In this document: in pieces, positions 1 through 10,800 of the stretch
Numbering within the stretch: the stretch's first letter is position 1
Layout of the letters: every line of letters starts with the position of its first letter
Assembly: GCA_023091735.1 (NCBI GenBank)
Contig: JALKBU010000363.1
Coordinates: 1 to 45,304, forward strand
DNA: 45,304 bases
Reading direction: 5' to 3'
Source of the DNA: Trichomonas tenax
Lineage: Eukaryota > Parabasalia > Trichomonadida > Trichomonadidae
Notes under the pieces: generated by a model
The model's database searches: none
What the model saw: the letters and a program-made list of their open reading frames with translations, nothing else
Told to the model about the DNA's origin: nothing
Program-made: the position numbers and the translations under genes

Positions 1-2
1 TG

Positions 3-89
3 GATGCATCTCTGCTAGATCACCAGGTCATCCTTCACTATGAGGCCACAACTACTCATAATGAAGTCTTCTTTGGCTTCCAACATTGA
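3..89 (+). CDS. possible 3' end of a gene entering from the left edge
   Basis: A reading frame is open from the window edge and ends at TGA (87-89), giving 28 residues that finish with FFGFQH. The codons look coding-like (GAG GCC ACA ACT ACT), and the frame reads continuously off the edge. The opposite strand also has a short open frame here (15-86), so strand choice is uncertain. I do not recognise the protein. It could be the tail of a host gene or a mobile-element relic. Confidence 0.3.
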   Translation, partial: DASLLDHQVILHYEATTTHNEVFFGFQH

Positions 90-472
90 GTTCAATCCAT
101 TTCAACCTATTGACACTTTTCCATTTTCCCCCGTAAACACGTCACTTTCCTTTATATTTGACATTCTGACTCTATATGTCAAACATAATTTACATGTCAG
201 AAAAGCACGTTGTTCTATTTTGTCCCAGTCCCATTAATTGACATTAAATTATTTTAAAAATAAACTTAAAAAATTAATTCCGGAATTACAATATAAATAT
301 ATATGTTGGCATAAATCCTCTATATATACGATTACAAAATCTGCCGAACACCCCCCTCACTATACTACTAAATAATTAAATGTTGGATTTCTTATGAAAC
401 ACAATAAATAACAAAATTTGCTTTTTACATATGTGAATAAGAAATTAAAAATATCTGACAAAATTATTAATA
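90..472. other. AT-rich spacer
   Basis: No gene seen. It contains two promoter-like boxes on the + strand (TGACACTTTTCC near 111-122 and GTCACTTTCC near 139) that have no obvious gene behind them. The right part is the 3' flank of the Tup1-like gene. Confidence 0.6.
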
Positions 473-1798
473 TTATTGTTCAGGTGGTGTATATGACCAA
501 ATCTTAACAGTCTTATCTCCAGATCCTGTGCAGAAGAGCTGACGCTTTGGATTGAAGTTTACAGCCATGATAGAGTTTGTGTGAGCTTGGATTAAATAGG
601 CCATTTCACCAGATTGGAGATCTGATAACTTCGTTGTGAGGTCCTTTGAGCCGGAAAGGAGGTATTTTCCGGTGACATCGACATCCAAAGACACAATAAT
701 ATCAGTATGTTTATCTAAGACCTTCCAAAGCTTCAATTCGATGTTAGATCCAACCCACTCCATATCCCAAATCTTAATCTTCGAATCAAGAGAAGAAGTA
801 ATCAAGCGATTTGAGTGGGGAACGAATTTGATAGCAAAGATAGCTTCTGTGTGACACTGATGCTTACAGACAACTTTGCGCTGCTCAACATCAAAGATCC
901 AAACTTCGTTCTGTGGAATATAACTGACAGCAATTAATTTGTTGTCATTGAAGATACTAAGTGATGTAGCTCTTGTCTGAGGTGATGTATTTTCACGTGG
1001 GAACGTGTGAATCTTGGCATATGTATTTAAGTCGAAAATAGTGAGAGAACCTTCACCTGTCGCTGTTGCGAAGTATCTTCCATCGCTTGAACATTGGATG
1101 AAATATACATCGTCCTTGAATATGTCGATCGTTTTGATAGGCTGTGGGAACGGAGCTCCTTCTGTTGGCGGATCTGCATCTGTTTGGACCTCATAGACAC
1201 GGATTTTGGCGTCTTCACTTCCACAGAGCATTCTCTTGGAGTCCGGTGTCCACACAATGGTCCTGATGTAGTTTGTTTCCTTGTTTGAAGGACCATCAGC
1301 TTTCGGTTGTAAAATAAAGTTGTCTTTAACGATGCTGTAAACGCGGATGAAGCTGTTTGATCCAATGGCGAGGCAAGTTCCATCTGGAGAAAACGTTGTG
1401 GAGCAAATAACTGAAACATCAACAATTTCACAATATAGGACAATATTAAGAGGGCAATTTTCAGCACCAGCGAGCGGCTGAACCGTGTAGTCCTGATTTT
1501 CTTGTTCCTCTTGCTGCTGTAGCTCAGCAACGGGCTGTGCATCGATTTGTTGCGCTGGAGCTGGCGCTGCTTCTGGGACAGTTCGTGGACCGAATTCGTC
1601 CTTGCGTTGAATAAATTCGATCCTTAATTTCTCGAAATCTTGATTTAGAATTTGAATTTGCTGGATTTGACTGTCAATATATTCGCGCAATTTCGTGCAA
1701 TCGTTTTCTAATTTAATGCGATTCTCATTCAGCTGGTCGTACTCCGCGCCGAGGGAGTTCAGGAGCTGGTGAATCTCATCGGAGCTCAAGAAACTCAT
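473..1798 (-). CDS. Tup1-like WD40 transcriptional corepressor
   Basis: The 441-residue protein has a charged coiled-coil N-terminus (about 1-65), a Pro/Ala/Gln-rich linker (about 70-100) and seven WD40-type repeats from about residue 125 to the end. The last repeat closes with GSGDKTVKIWSY. This order (N-terminal oligomerisation helix, Q/P-rich linker, seven-blade propeller) is that of Tup1/Groucho-type corepressors, which are recruited by DNA-binding proteins to silence genes in the nucleus. The sixth blade is degenerate (TTKLSDLQ instead of a WD dipeptide). It ends in TAA. A TGACACATTA sequence about 20-30 nt upstream of the ATG could be the initiator. Another coiled-coil WD40 protein is possible, but the N-terminal part favours Tup1. 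Confidence 0.72.
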   Translation of the reverse strand: MSFLSSDEIHQLLNSLGAEYDQLNENRIKLENDCTKLREYIDSQIQQIQILNQDFEKLRIEFIQRKDEFGPRTVPEAAPAPAQQIDAQPVAELQQQEEQENQDYTVQPLAGAENCPLNIVLYCEIVDVSVICSTTFSPDGTCLAIGSNSFIRVYSIVKDNFILQPKADGPSNKETNYIRTIVWTPDSKRMLCGSEDAKIRVYEVQTDADPPTEGAPFPQPIKTIDIFKDDVYFIQCSSDGRYFATATGEGSLTIFDLNTYAKIHTFPRENTSPQTRATSLSIFNDNKLIAVSYIPQNEVWIFDVEQRKVVCKHQCHTEAIFAIKFVPHSNRLITSSLDSKIKIWDMEWVGSNIELKLWKVLDKHTDIIVSLDVDVTGKYLLSGSKDLTTKLSDLQSGEMAYLIQAHTNSIMAVNFNPKRQLFCTGSGDKTVKIWSYTPPEQ

Positions 1799-2526
1799 TA
1801 AATCAAAAAAATTACTAATGTGTCACATTTTACTTGCTGAAATTTCATTTTCTAAAACAGTCCATTTCCGCTGTGTATAGAGTTTCTTGGAGTCATAGAT
1901 CACATCGCCAACGAAAAACGATTGTTTTGTCATATCGATGGATGTTTGACAATTTACGTGTCAAAATATCAGGTCATAATTATCGGTCCACTCCCTAATT
2001 TCATACCTACTTAATCCTATGAGCTCTTTGTTTGCCATTCACTTATATATATCAAGTCCTTTATAGCTCTTAGCTTTCAGCGAACAATTTCAAAATTCCA
2101 AATATTTGAAAACTAATTCTCAAATTTTTATACTTATTACATGCTCATTTTATATTTAATGTCTGTGCATTCCACATTTTACTTTAAAAATTCCAAAGAA
2201 ACAATATTTCGAAATTCAGAAAAAATATTACTGTACTGAAAGGCAAAGATTAACTAAATAATAACCTCTACCACTAAGCTTCATTTGCTAGTTCACCTGA
2301 TTTCAAAATTACGAACTTTTAGTTTTTCTCGAATTATTTATCGAAGAACTATTAATTATTTCATCGTATTCAAGTTTTGCTCAGTAAGTTATTAGTACAC
2401 TATTTTCTATTTTAACATTTTACTCTATTATATATATTTGAATCAAAAATTATTCTTGAATAAAAAGTTCTTTTGTAAAATACAATAATGCTATTTAGTT
2501 AAATATACATATAAAAATAGAGTTCA
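1799..2526. other. AT-rich intergenic region
   Basis: No coding sequence recognised. It holds an ACGTGTCAAAA box (about 1955-1965), a sequence that recurs in other spacers of the window, about 160 bp upstream of the Tup1-like start. Confidence 0.6.
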
Positions 2527-2757
2527 TCAGATTTGGCTTGCATTCTGAAAAAAATTGTTATTTTGTTGCGTAGTTGTATTGCCGGTCGGATTTGGAGCCT
2601 TTTCTTTTTTGTCCAAAGCTTTCTGAACTCTTTGTTGCCTTCGAATTTTCTTATTCGGGAAATCTGGATCATTTCCTGTCTGAATGTTTCGCTTTGAAAT
2701 GCCGTAGTTATTATATCCTTTTGGCAATGGTAAGTGTAATAGTCTGTATTCATCCAT
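2527..2757 (-). CDS. small Gln/Asn-rich protein, unrecognised
   Basis: A 76-residue frame begins MDEYRLLHLPLPKGY, has a basic middle part (NKKIRRQQRVQKALDKK) and ends in a Thr/Gln/Asn-rich tail. Its codons and amino acids (Pro, Gly, Lys, Gln, no long Ile/Phe/Tyr runs) look coding, unlike the other short ORFs in this spacer. A second frame overlaps it on the same strand (2499-2777) and its ATG lies slightly upstream, but that frame looks like a shadow. The upstream sequence CTCACACTATGAAGAAATGG offers a plausible initiator. No family recognised. Confidence 0.4.
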   Translation of the reverse strand: MDEYRLLHLPLPKGYNNYGISKRNIQTGNDPDFPNKKIRRQQRVQKALDKKEKAPNPTGNTTTQQNNNFFQNASQI

Positions 2758-3756
2758 TTCTTCATAGTGTGAGACAAAGCTCAGCCATAGAAAAATTGTG
2801 AAATAATCTTCGACATTTGCTGAAGTGTATTGAATAACAAAATTAGATACCTTGAATCACATAAATTTATGGAGAAGGAAGATTTGAGAAGATAAAAATA
2901 TTGAGAGTAAGAATAAAAATCAAGTTAAATAATAATATATTATTAGATATCAATCCTGATATGATTTTATTGTGTTTTTGAGTTTAGATAAAATTCCTTT
3001 TATCTTTGGAAAATATTACTTAAAATAATATAATTATCAGAATTACGCATTGATCTAGGAATCAATTTTTGAATGTACACAAAAAGTGCACACAAATATT
3101 GAACGACGTAAAAATACAATATATTGCATATATAATATTTAACATAAATAACGCATTTGGCAATTTATCTCTCAATATATTCTATGAGTCAGATTATTGT
3201 ATAGTTTACACAAAATACAAACATATTTTAAATGATATAATAAGTATATTTATATTGCGGCGTTTTGCCTTTCAAAATTTGAAAAGGCCCAGAAATGCAA
3301 TATGCGTTATCTGGAATCTTTATTATATATGCAACAATATATTTTCGAACATAAAAACAGTCACTTTTTTCACCTTTTCTCTTCTTTTGCATTTTCAGGC
3401 AAATCTGATTGATATATTCGAATTACGAAGATAATATATATTACCCCTCATACCATTGAATATAATTCTACAATAACTAACTATAATATCCACATTTTAT
3501 TTTAATTATATTTATCTCGCATAATGTATACTTTTTATAAGTTTATTAGCATTTAACACATGATTAGAATATGAATATCTAATAAAAATATTTTTCTAAC
3601 TTTAAATATGATATGTGTCAAAAAAATATTTTACGCGTCATTTATTATCTTTTACACGTCAATTTGTCAAAAATATTAAATTATCTATATTTTAACATAA
3701 CAATAACTCCAATACGATTCTTATTATGATTTTACTGCAATCAGCAATTTACTTTA
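2758..3756. other. very AT-rich spacer, no gene seen
   Basis: A 121-codon open frame at 3069-3434 is rich in Ile, Asn, Phe and Tyr, as expected for chance ORFs in AT-rich DNA, and I do not treat it as a gene. ACGCGTCA (3633-3640) and ACACGTCAA (near 3654) boxes are present. Confidence 0.6.
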
Positions 3757-3854
3757 CAGAATGCTTCTGAAAGGAAGAACTGTGGACTGGATTGCTAGCA
3801 CCTTGGCTACAAGTCCCAATCTTGCATTTAATTTTACTCTTCAGAGGCATTCTG
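3757..3854. repeat. imperfect inverted repeat (hairpin), first of a cluster
   Basis: The arms CAGAATGCTTCTGAAAG and CTCTTCAGAGGCATTCTG pair over about 17 bp with few mismatches around a loop of roughly 60 nt. It is the leftmost of four inverted repeats between 3757 and 4440. Confidence 0.6.
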
Positions 3855-4031
3855 AAATGGAAATCTTTGATTTCTTAATGATGGCGTATGAAAGGAAGAT
3901 CTATGAGTTTATCTACTAACATGCATGGTACCTGTGTCAATGTAGTCACCAGTTCTTCCCGTCAAACGCGATTTTGACACATAAAGCCAGCGATTCCGAC
4001 AACTTTACATGCCAGATAATATCGCTTTTGG

Positions 4032-4042
4032 TGTCACTTTTC
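4032..4042 (+). promoter_or_regulatory. initiator-like box ahead of the hairpin cluster
   Basis: TGTCACTTTTC matches the box found upstream of several genes here. It points towards the hairpins at 4119-4440 and no ORF follows it. A transcript from here would be non-coding; this is inference. Confidence 0.35.
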
Positions 4043-4118
4043 TTGACAACTTTCGGTACGTGACATTACTGTGAAGATGACTAGATAACAAAGATATTGA
4101 CGACATTTTGAAATTCAC

Positions 4119-4195
4119 TCCAGGTGTAAGTGATATGCCAATGGTTCTGTGGCACAATAGTCCATAGAACCATCGACATATCACTTACAACTGGA
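4119..4195. repeat. 77-nt hairpin, 34-bp stem
   Basis: The left arm starts TCCAGGTGTAAGTGATATG and the right arm ends CATATCACTTACAACTGGA. About 31 of 34 positions pair, counting G-U pairs, around a loop of about 8 nt. Its size and shape resemble a small-RNA precursor. Confidence 0.8.
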
Positions 4196-4236
4196 AAAAC
4201 AATATTCCAATCAGATAATTTAATGCTCTCAAAAAA

Positions 4237-4324
4237 GTTGTGTTTTATGCAATAATCACAGTGACAATGCACCACTACAACCACAGTGTAACATTGTCAC
4301 TGTGATTATTGCATGAAACACGAC
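4237..4324. repeat. 88-nt hairpin, 33-bp fully paired stem
   Basis: The arms at 4237-4269 and 4292-4324 pair over all 33 positions. The only two differences from a perfect palindrome are T/C changes that give G-U pairs on one strand. The loop is 22 nt. The core arm contains CAATAATCACAGTGACAATG. Confidence 0.9.
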
Positions 4325-4336
4325 ATTTGTTCTCAT

Positions 4337-4440
4337 TTCGAGATTCACTCGTTTTTCTGTGCTAGTGCAGCATTGTGACATAGAAATGAAATAGCACGTC
4401 CCAATGCTGCACTAGCACAGAAAAATGAGAGAATCTCGAA
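4337..4440. repeat. 104-nt hairpin, 45-bp stem
   Basis: The arms at 4337-4381 and 4396-4440 match at 41 of 45 positions, with an uninterrupted core CTGTGCTAGTGCAGCATTG and a 14-nt loop. It starts only 12 nt after the previous hairpin ends. Confidence 0.9.
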
Positions 4441-6303
4441 TGTTATGAATTATATGAATTTTTCGAAGTTGTTTCCATTGCCAAATACACAGAGGAAAAG
4501 CCATTTAAACGTGATTGTAATGAATTTTCCACAGTGTATGTGGCAATAGAAACAACTTTCACTCAAATATCGAAATAATATTTTAATAATGCGCACTAAA
4601 GTTGATTTGTGTTGAATAAATAGTATTTCGTACATGGAATATCCTATATTTGCAATTTTATAACTTATTTTCAAATCTGACGTATTTGCTTACATCGCAT
4701 CACATTACACATCAAATGTCAGATGTCAGAAACTATTTTGATGTGTTAATATCTCATTTTTGAATTAAGATATCACATCGGCAACAGTACAGAACAATTA
4801 AATAAGTATATTAGTATCTATGTGCACAGAAAAACACGCTGTTTGTTTGTGATATTTGGATCGATTGAAAATGTTTTTTCAGAATCGACCAATGAATATA
4901 TGTTATAGAATTCTATAACATGAAGATATGTTGTGACAAGTTTGAGCATGAACTGTCTTCAGGGGAAAAAAGTTAGAAAAAAACGCTCTCTAACTCGTCT
5001 ACTATAGAATTCTATGACAGTGCTCTAAAATATGTTATTATATGGGCTTATGCATGTATCATTATATGCAGATTGAAGAATAAAAATCTAATTTTAGGTG
5101 AAATTACTTGCTTTTTTAAAAAACATTCTTAAAAGACAATAAAGCCCACACGTATGAATATAATACGATATGAAACGATTAAATTCGGCAAATTGGAGAT
5201 TTTCGTCATAAATAATATATCAAATTTTTGAAACGTGGTCAATTTGCAGAAAAACATGATCAATATATTAAACACACTATGCATATGCTATGATACAAAT
5301 GGTATAGTCTCAAGCACTCATTGGCCTTTTTTACGCGACAAATAATTCACAATTTAAACGGCAGAATAACGAGCGAGTAAACTTTTTACTGAAGCAACTA
5401 GAGATAACGACACAGTGCGATAAATACAAAGAATATATAAATATATATATCATACATTATTATCTCTCCACAATAACCAACGCATGAGTCCGGAGATAAT
5501 TTTCTTTACATCTTGAAAACCTTCACTTTTTAACACATCAAGCTAAACTAACTCCTCAAACGACAGATATCAACCAATAAAACACACATAATACAAATGC
5601 ATAGGGTATGGTGTAATCATATATATACTAAAGAGTGTAAAAATAAAATAATAATCTGAATTTTTTAATATCTCTCATGTTTCATGAAATAGCAGTGTGA
5701 TGATACTATAAGAATGATGTATATATCGATAACATTGTTAAAAGTCTCCGCATACATCTTTTTTGTGCACTTCTGAGAGTTGATGCGCTTCACGTATGGG
5801 AAGCATTTGAGATGGAGAACTAGCTACAGAAACACAACAATCAATCTACACATATATAATACACAGTATAACTCTCTTGTAAACATATTATACCATATGT
5901 ATAGTTTCTTAAATGTATCACACACCTATAAAATATATCGTTTAGTTAACGCATCATCGAAAAACGCTTTGAGTATGAAATTTAGTAAAACTTCTTAAAG
6001 AGCAAATATCACAACATGACACACTCACATCAGTGATGCTAAAACAAAGAAAAACAATCGCACACAGTTATGTTTAAATTTACACATATTTTGTGAAATG
6101 CAATATAGATTCAATATCAAAAACACATTTTAAACACAAATACACAATGGAATAATCATATGTCCATTATGTAGACATCATATACTATAAAGATAACACA
6201 TTTTCCCATAAAATGCAAATTTAATATTCGATATTTTTTATAAAGTCACCTGCTTATATCAACTGCATACATCACAATCCACAAATCCTATTTCTTGCTG
6301 TTT
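4441..6303. other. gene-poor AT-rich region
   Basis: No intact gene seen. It contains a dispersed repeat copy (4561-4752), a perfect palindrome TGTTATAGAATTCTATAACA (about 4903-4922), and the same ATAGAATTCTAT core again near 5005. A short open + frame before the repeat (about 4465-4576) looks faintly coding but is not recognised. Confidence 0.55.
4561..4752 (+). repeat. dispersed repeat, copy 1
   Basis: About 190 bp align, with scattered substitutions and small indels, to the reverse complement of 44183-44378. Shared blocks include CTAAAGTTGATTT, AAATAGTATTT, TTGCAATT and TTACATCGCATCACATTAC. It is probably part of a mobile element; the other copy lies directly downstream of an integrase relic. 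Confidence 0.75.
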
Positions 6304-6735
6304 TGTCACTTTTAGCGACCCCAAATGGCGAGGACCCAATTATAATTATATCTATATCAATTTGATTTTTTTATCAATATGATATGGAATCAATCTGCCT
6401 CATTTTTTCATCATTATGATATTACATCAATCTATGTCATTTGCTTAATTTTTTTCAAGACACCTTTATCTATTGCTGTTGAAATGAAATCAATCGAGAT
6501 TGTTCAATTTCTTGTAGAACATGATGCAGATGTTAATATGAAAATTTTATATCAATTTGATTTTTTCATCATTATGACACAACAACAATCTATCCCATTT
6601 TTAATCATTATGATATTACGTCAATTTATTGCATTTGTTCTTTAATTTCATTTAAGTCACCTCTCGCTATTGCTGTTGAAAATGATTCCTGCGAGATCAT
6701 TCAATATCTACAATCAAAGAACGCTTATTAAATTC
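6304..6735 (+). pseudogene. ankyrin-repeat gene relic with 196-bp modular repeat
   Basis: Two ankyrin-repeat segments are readable. One begins TPLSIAVEMKSIEIVQFL (from about 6460) and one begins SPLAIAVENDSCEIIQYL (from about 6657). A likely end of a third (NGEDP, about 6327) lies upstream. Each is preceded by a related AT-rich segment of about 107 bp beginning TATCAATTTGATTTTTT, so ankyrin segment plus spacer repeats with a period of about 196 bp. Stops and frame breaks in the spacers prevent one continuous ORF, and I see no GT at the expected 5' splice positions, although both spacers end in AAG. An initiator-like TGTCACTTTTAGC lies at 6304-6316. Ankyrin proteins are a large family in trichomonads. 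Confidence 0.6.
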
Positions 6736-7852
6736 TATTATGTAAGCATTTGAAAATATTATATTATTTTAATTTATCACAATGCATAAAAATGTCAATT
6801 CTTGATAATTGTCTACATATCTTTTATAGAAACGTTTTGCTCCTAATATTTTTTCAATAAGTTCAGCAAAAAGCTTGGCTGGCATAAAGAATTTGCATAT
6901 AAGAGATAAATTAAAGGTAATGTCTCATTTTTGAGTTTTTATTTTCAACATACGAAAAGAACATTAGAACTGTGTTCAGGATGATTTTGACATTTATATC
7001 AAATTCAAAAAGTTTAGTGCTTGAAAAATTTTAGATATTTACAGATATGCCAATATTTTGTTTCACACTAAATTTTTTGTATATTGATCTATGGTTCCTT
7101 CTACTATAAATGAATAATGCTATTAAATAAACTACTTCATTTGCCAACAATAATCCTATTAAAGAAATATATATTATTGGAAATATTTTCTTCCAACATT
7201 ATAGACCAATAATTTGAAACGTTTCACATAATGTTTCAATGAGTTACCAAAAAATAATATGAGATGAAATCAACGTTTTGTTATCAATAAGTGTGTTTTT
7301 TTTTCCAAAAATGGCTCAAAATAGGGGATATCAACCCTCCATTTTCAGGAAATTGATTTTCATCAGACATAACTTTTTATCTAATCATACTACATGACAC
7401 GAACTTTCACATTTATACACGGTACTACAGTAAATATATGTCCAATTAATGAGTTTTGATGAAAAAGAAGACTTTTTTTGCTGTTTTTATGTACGCTTTA
7501 GAAGATCAAATTGTATCTCACTCATAATGAAATATTGTGCAATATTTTGGTTGTATACAATAAAAATGACTATTAGCTGCTGTTTTAATCTAACAGGGGA
7601 TTTGAAATATCTTTTGGAAAGTGTTTCAACAGCATCAAATTTCTCCATGGGCATTTTTTGTCATTTTTGGCAGGGCAAATATGTAAATATGCACAAACAA
7701 TGTAATTGTAACTTCATTACAGATTAAAGCTCATCTTATTGTGCAAAACGCAAATAGGGTTTCTTTATTGACAAACTTTGCTATCAAAATCCAAAAATTG
7801 AAAAGTTTAGAAGTTTAGTAGTGAGTTGAAAAAAAAATATAAATATAAGAGT
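6736..7852. other. AT-rich spacer, no gene recognised
   Basis: Contains only short AT-type open frames, for example 7449-7727, which is rich in Phe, Cys and Ile and has no domain. A short coding-like stretch near 6830-6915 may belong to the ankyrin relic but cannot be joined to it. Confidence 0.55.
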
Positions 7853-10800
7853 TTACTTCTTGAATCGGTTAAGAGTCTCAACAAATAGCTCTCTTGTAAG
7901 ATGTGGATTGAGCTTTGTTCCTCCTTTCATCTTCATAGAGTCGAAGACCAACTCAGTATTGTATCCATGACGAGCCTTGATTTCAACAAGTGCATCAGTC
8001 TCATCAGTGATTCTTGCATTAACGAATGAAACTTTGTCGGTGAATAAATTCTTGTCCTTGGACTTGATGGTGAATATTGAACTATCGATCAAGACAGTGA
8101 CAGCATCACCTACTGAAAGCTTAGCATCAAATGTTGTGCGCACTCTTCTCAAAGCAGTCGCGAGTTTGACGACTGTCTGATTTGGCTGAATAATGATTGG
8201 CTCTGTAACAAATGGTTCAGATGTGATTGGATTCTGAAGAACTGGAGCATTGACTGTAATTGTGATTGATGCGCGAATAAATTGATCATTTCCGTTTGTG
8301 AGGTAAGATGGCGACTCTGCGATGTCAACCCATTGACTGTTGACCTGGCGCTGCCAGACAACTTGTGTTTCCTCAGCTGGCGGACCGTTGTGAGTGATGT
8401 CGCAAGCAATTTCATCACCATTGAAGAAAGCCGTAGATGGCTTGTTCTGGATCGTGAACTGAACGTTTGTTACCTTTGGTGCGAATAATTCTCTTGTTTC
8501 CATAGAGAGGAAAACAAGGGCCTTCTTTCCTTTCTCACCGTTAGGGCCAATTGGCTGGAGACGGCAGAATGGTGGATAGTCGAAGTCATCTTCTGTGATT
8601 GGCCTTGTTGGTGTATCAATATCTGTGTATTGCTCCTCTTCATCGACGAAGTATCCCCAGAGATATTCAATGTGCCCGGGCGCTTTGTCTGTCTCGACAA
8701 TGCATGTGAAGTTCTCATATGTATCATCTGGCTTGATTGCAGCAGCCTTAATATCAATGACTGCAACTTCGGATGGTTGTGGAACAACGACTTCCTTAGT
8801 CTCGATTGGTTTGCCCTCGTTTCCATCGCTATCTGTTGGAATGAGGGTTGCTGAGATCTTCCAGTTAGCGAACTGGATGTGATCAATCTCGATCCATGTT
8901 CTGTTGGTTCTTGCGATCTCAACATATTCGTTAGAATCTGGACGCATTCCACGCCAAATGATTGTGTGCTTTCCTTCCACGCCTCCTGTGTACCCTGACC
9001 ACTGCAAGCCAATGTACTTTGTTGCGCGATTGTTCTTCTTGTGGCCATCTTCGATGTTGAGCCACAAGTTTGCAACAGATGGAGAGAGGCTTAATACCTC
9101 AGGAATCTGTGTGACGAAGATATCCTTTGTGGTGACCCTATCGAGAACTCTGACAGTGATTTGCTGTCCGATATCAGCGACTGTTGGCTTGAAAACGATT
9201 CCTTCAGCGAGAAGCTTTCCATCGCACTCCCAAAGTATTTTGAACTTCTTGGAGAGTGGCGTTGAAGCTCTGACTAAGACAGAGCCCTTTGGGGTCTTGT
9301 CGCCGTCTGCAGCAACAACCAAGGAATCACCTTCGTGGATCTCTTCTGAGAATGTAAGTGTGAATGGCTCTTCATCGTCAGCCAGGATATCTGTTGGTTT
9401 GATAGCAAGCGGCTCGCTTGGTGTTGGAGCACCACGTTTTCCATCAAGAGAGACCGGTGTCACAATTGCACGGAATGATGATCCTTTGTCATTAACGTTG
9501 ACATGATATGTCTTTCCGAAAGCAACTGGCGTCTCTTTGCCGGACTTATCAACTTTGTTCCACTGAACAACTGTTCTTCCTTCAAGGCCACCAGAGTAGT
9601 TGTATGTAACTGAAACGATTGATGAAGCTGGCTCGAAGTGCAACTGGATCTCCGTTGCTGTTGGATCAGCTGCTTCTATCTGACCGAGAAGTGCAAAGTA
9701 ATCCTCAGTGAACAAAACAACGAGGCACTTAATGAAGTCTGCGTTAGCTGTGAACGACTTTCCGTGGCCTTGTTGATGGATCTTGTCATTAGCAACAATT
9801 GCCCAGTCAACTTCTTCTGGAACGACGACTGTTTCACCTTCGTGAATGCTCATTGTTCTATTGCACTCTGTGTCTGAGAATGTCATCATTATCTTTCCTT
9901 TCTTTGTTGTCTTTCTGTAGACAAGGAACTTTTCAACGAGAGCCGCGCTCCTTCCTTGTGCCTTAACTGCTGGGAACTCGGCAACAACAGCTTTACCAAT
10001 GCTGCCATCAGATCTCAATGGTGTCATCTTGCACTTGACTGGTTTTCCGACATCTTCTGCTGTTGGAACAACAACCGGTCTGCCGCGTTCACCCTGTCTG
10101 CCGATATTCCACTCATAGCGGCAGTTACCCTGGATACCTCCTGTATACGTTGCAACAGCGAAAAGAGGTGTTCCGACAGTGCCAGAACCTGTGATGAGCT
10201 GATCTGTGAAATTTGGAGCAGATGGCTGAACACGCTCGCTGGATGTGAGCATAAGTGGCGGTCCTCCACCTTCTGTTAAGCAGACAGCACGAATAACGCA
10301 GCCGATATCATAAACCGTCAACTTGTAAACTAAGTTGTCAGCTTCGAGTGTGCAGACATTCTTCCACTCTCCGTGATGAGCAGATCTGAGAATTCTGACT
10401 CCCTTGAATGTGGCCTTTGATCCGCGTGTAGAAACTTCGAATGAAATCTCATCGCCTTCGATCATCTGTCCCTGTATGCGAAGGGACTTGAAGCGGAATT
10501 CTCCTGGTCTAACAGGATTTGTGATCAATCTCGTTGTTGGGAGCCCCGGTGCTGGAGAAATGTCGCAAGCAATGATGTTACCGACGTCCTTTGAAGTAAG
10601 TGGTAACACGAGACATCCTTTAGAGATGATTTCATCATCTTCAAAGTTACGCCACGTGATTTCAGAGCTGAGTGAAGCTTTGACTGAAACAATGCCACCT
10701 TCAACCGCATCACCGCAGAGCTCTGCAAAAATGTGGAAAGACTCATCGAATTCTGGAATAATGACAGTTGTGTTTGTAATTCCTTTGATGACGCATTTTA

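Noticed and set aside
3069..3434. 121-codon ORF
   Set aside because: Its composition is that of translated AT-rich DNA (Ile, Asn, Phe, Tyr) with no domain or initiator close to the start.
4450..4674. 74-codon minus-strand ORF over the dispersed repeat
   Set aside because: It overlaps a repeat shared with another locus where the frame is not kept, so it is a chance frame.
6340..6657. Spacers of the ankyrin relic as spliceosomal introns
   Set aside because: The 3' ends (AAG) fit, but there is no GT at matching 5' positions and no trichomonad-type splice motif. Kept only as a question in the findings.
7449..7727. 92-codon ORF
   Set aside because: Phe/Cys/Ile-rich, no recognisable motif, and it lies in AT-rich spacer.
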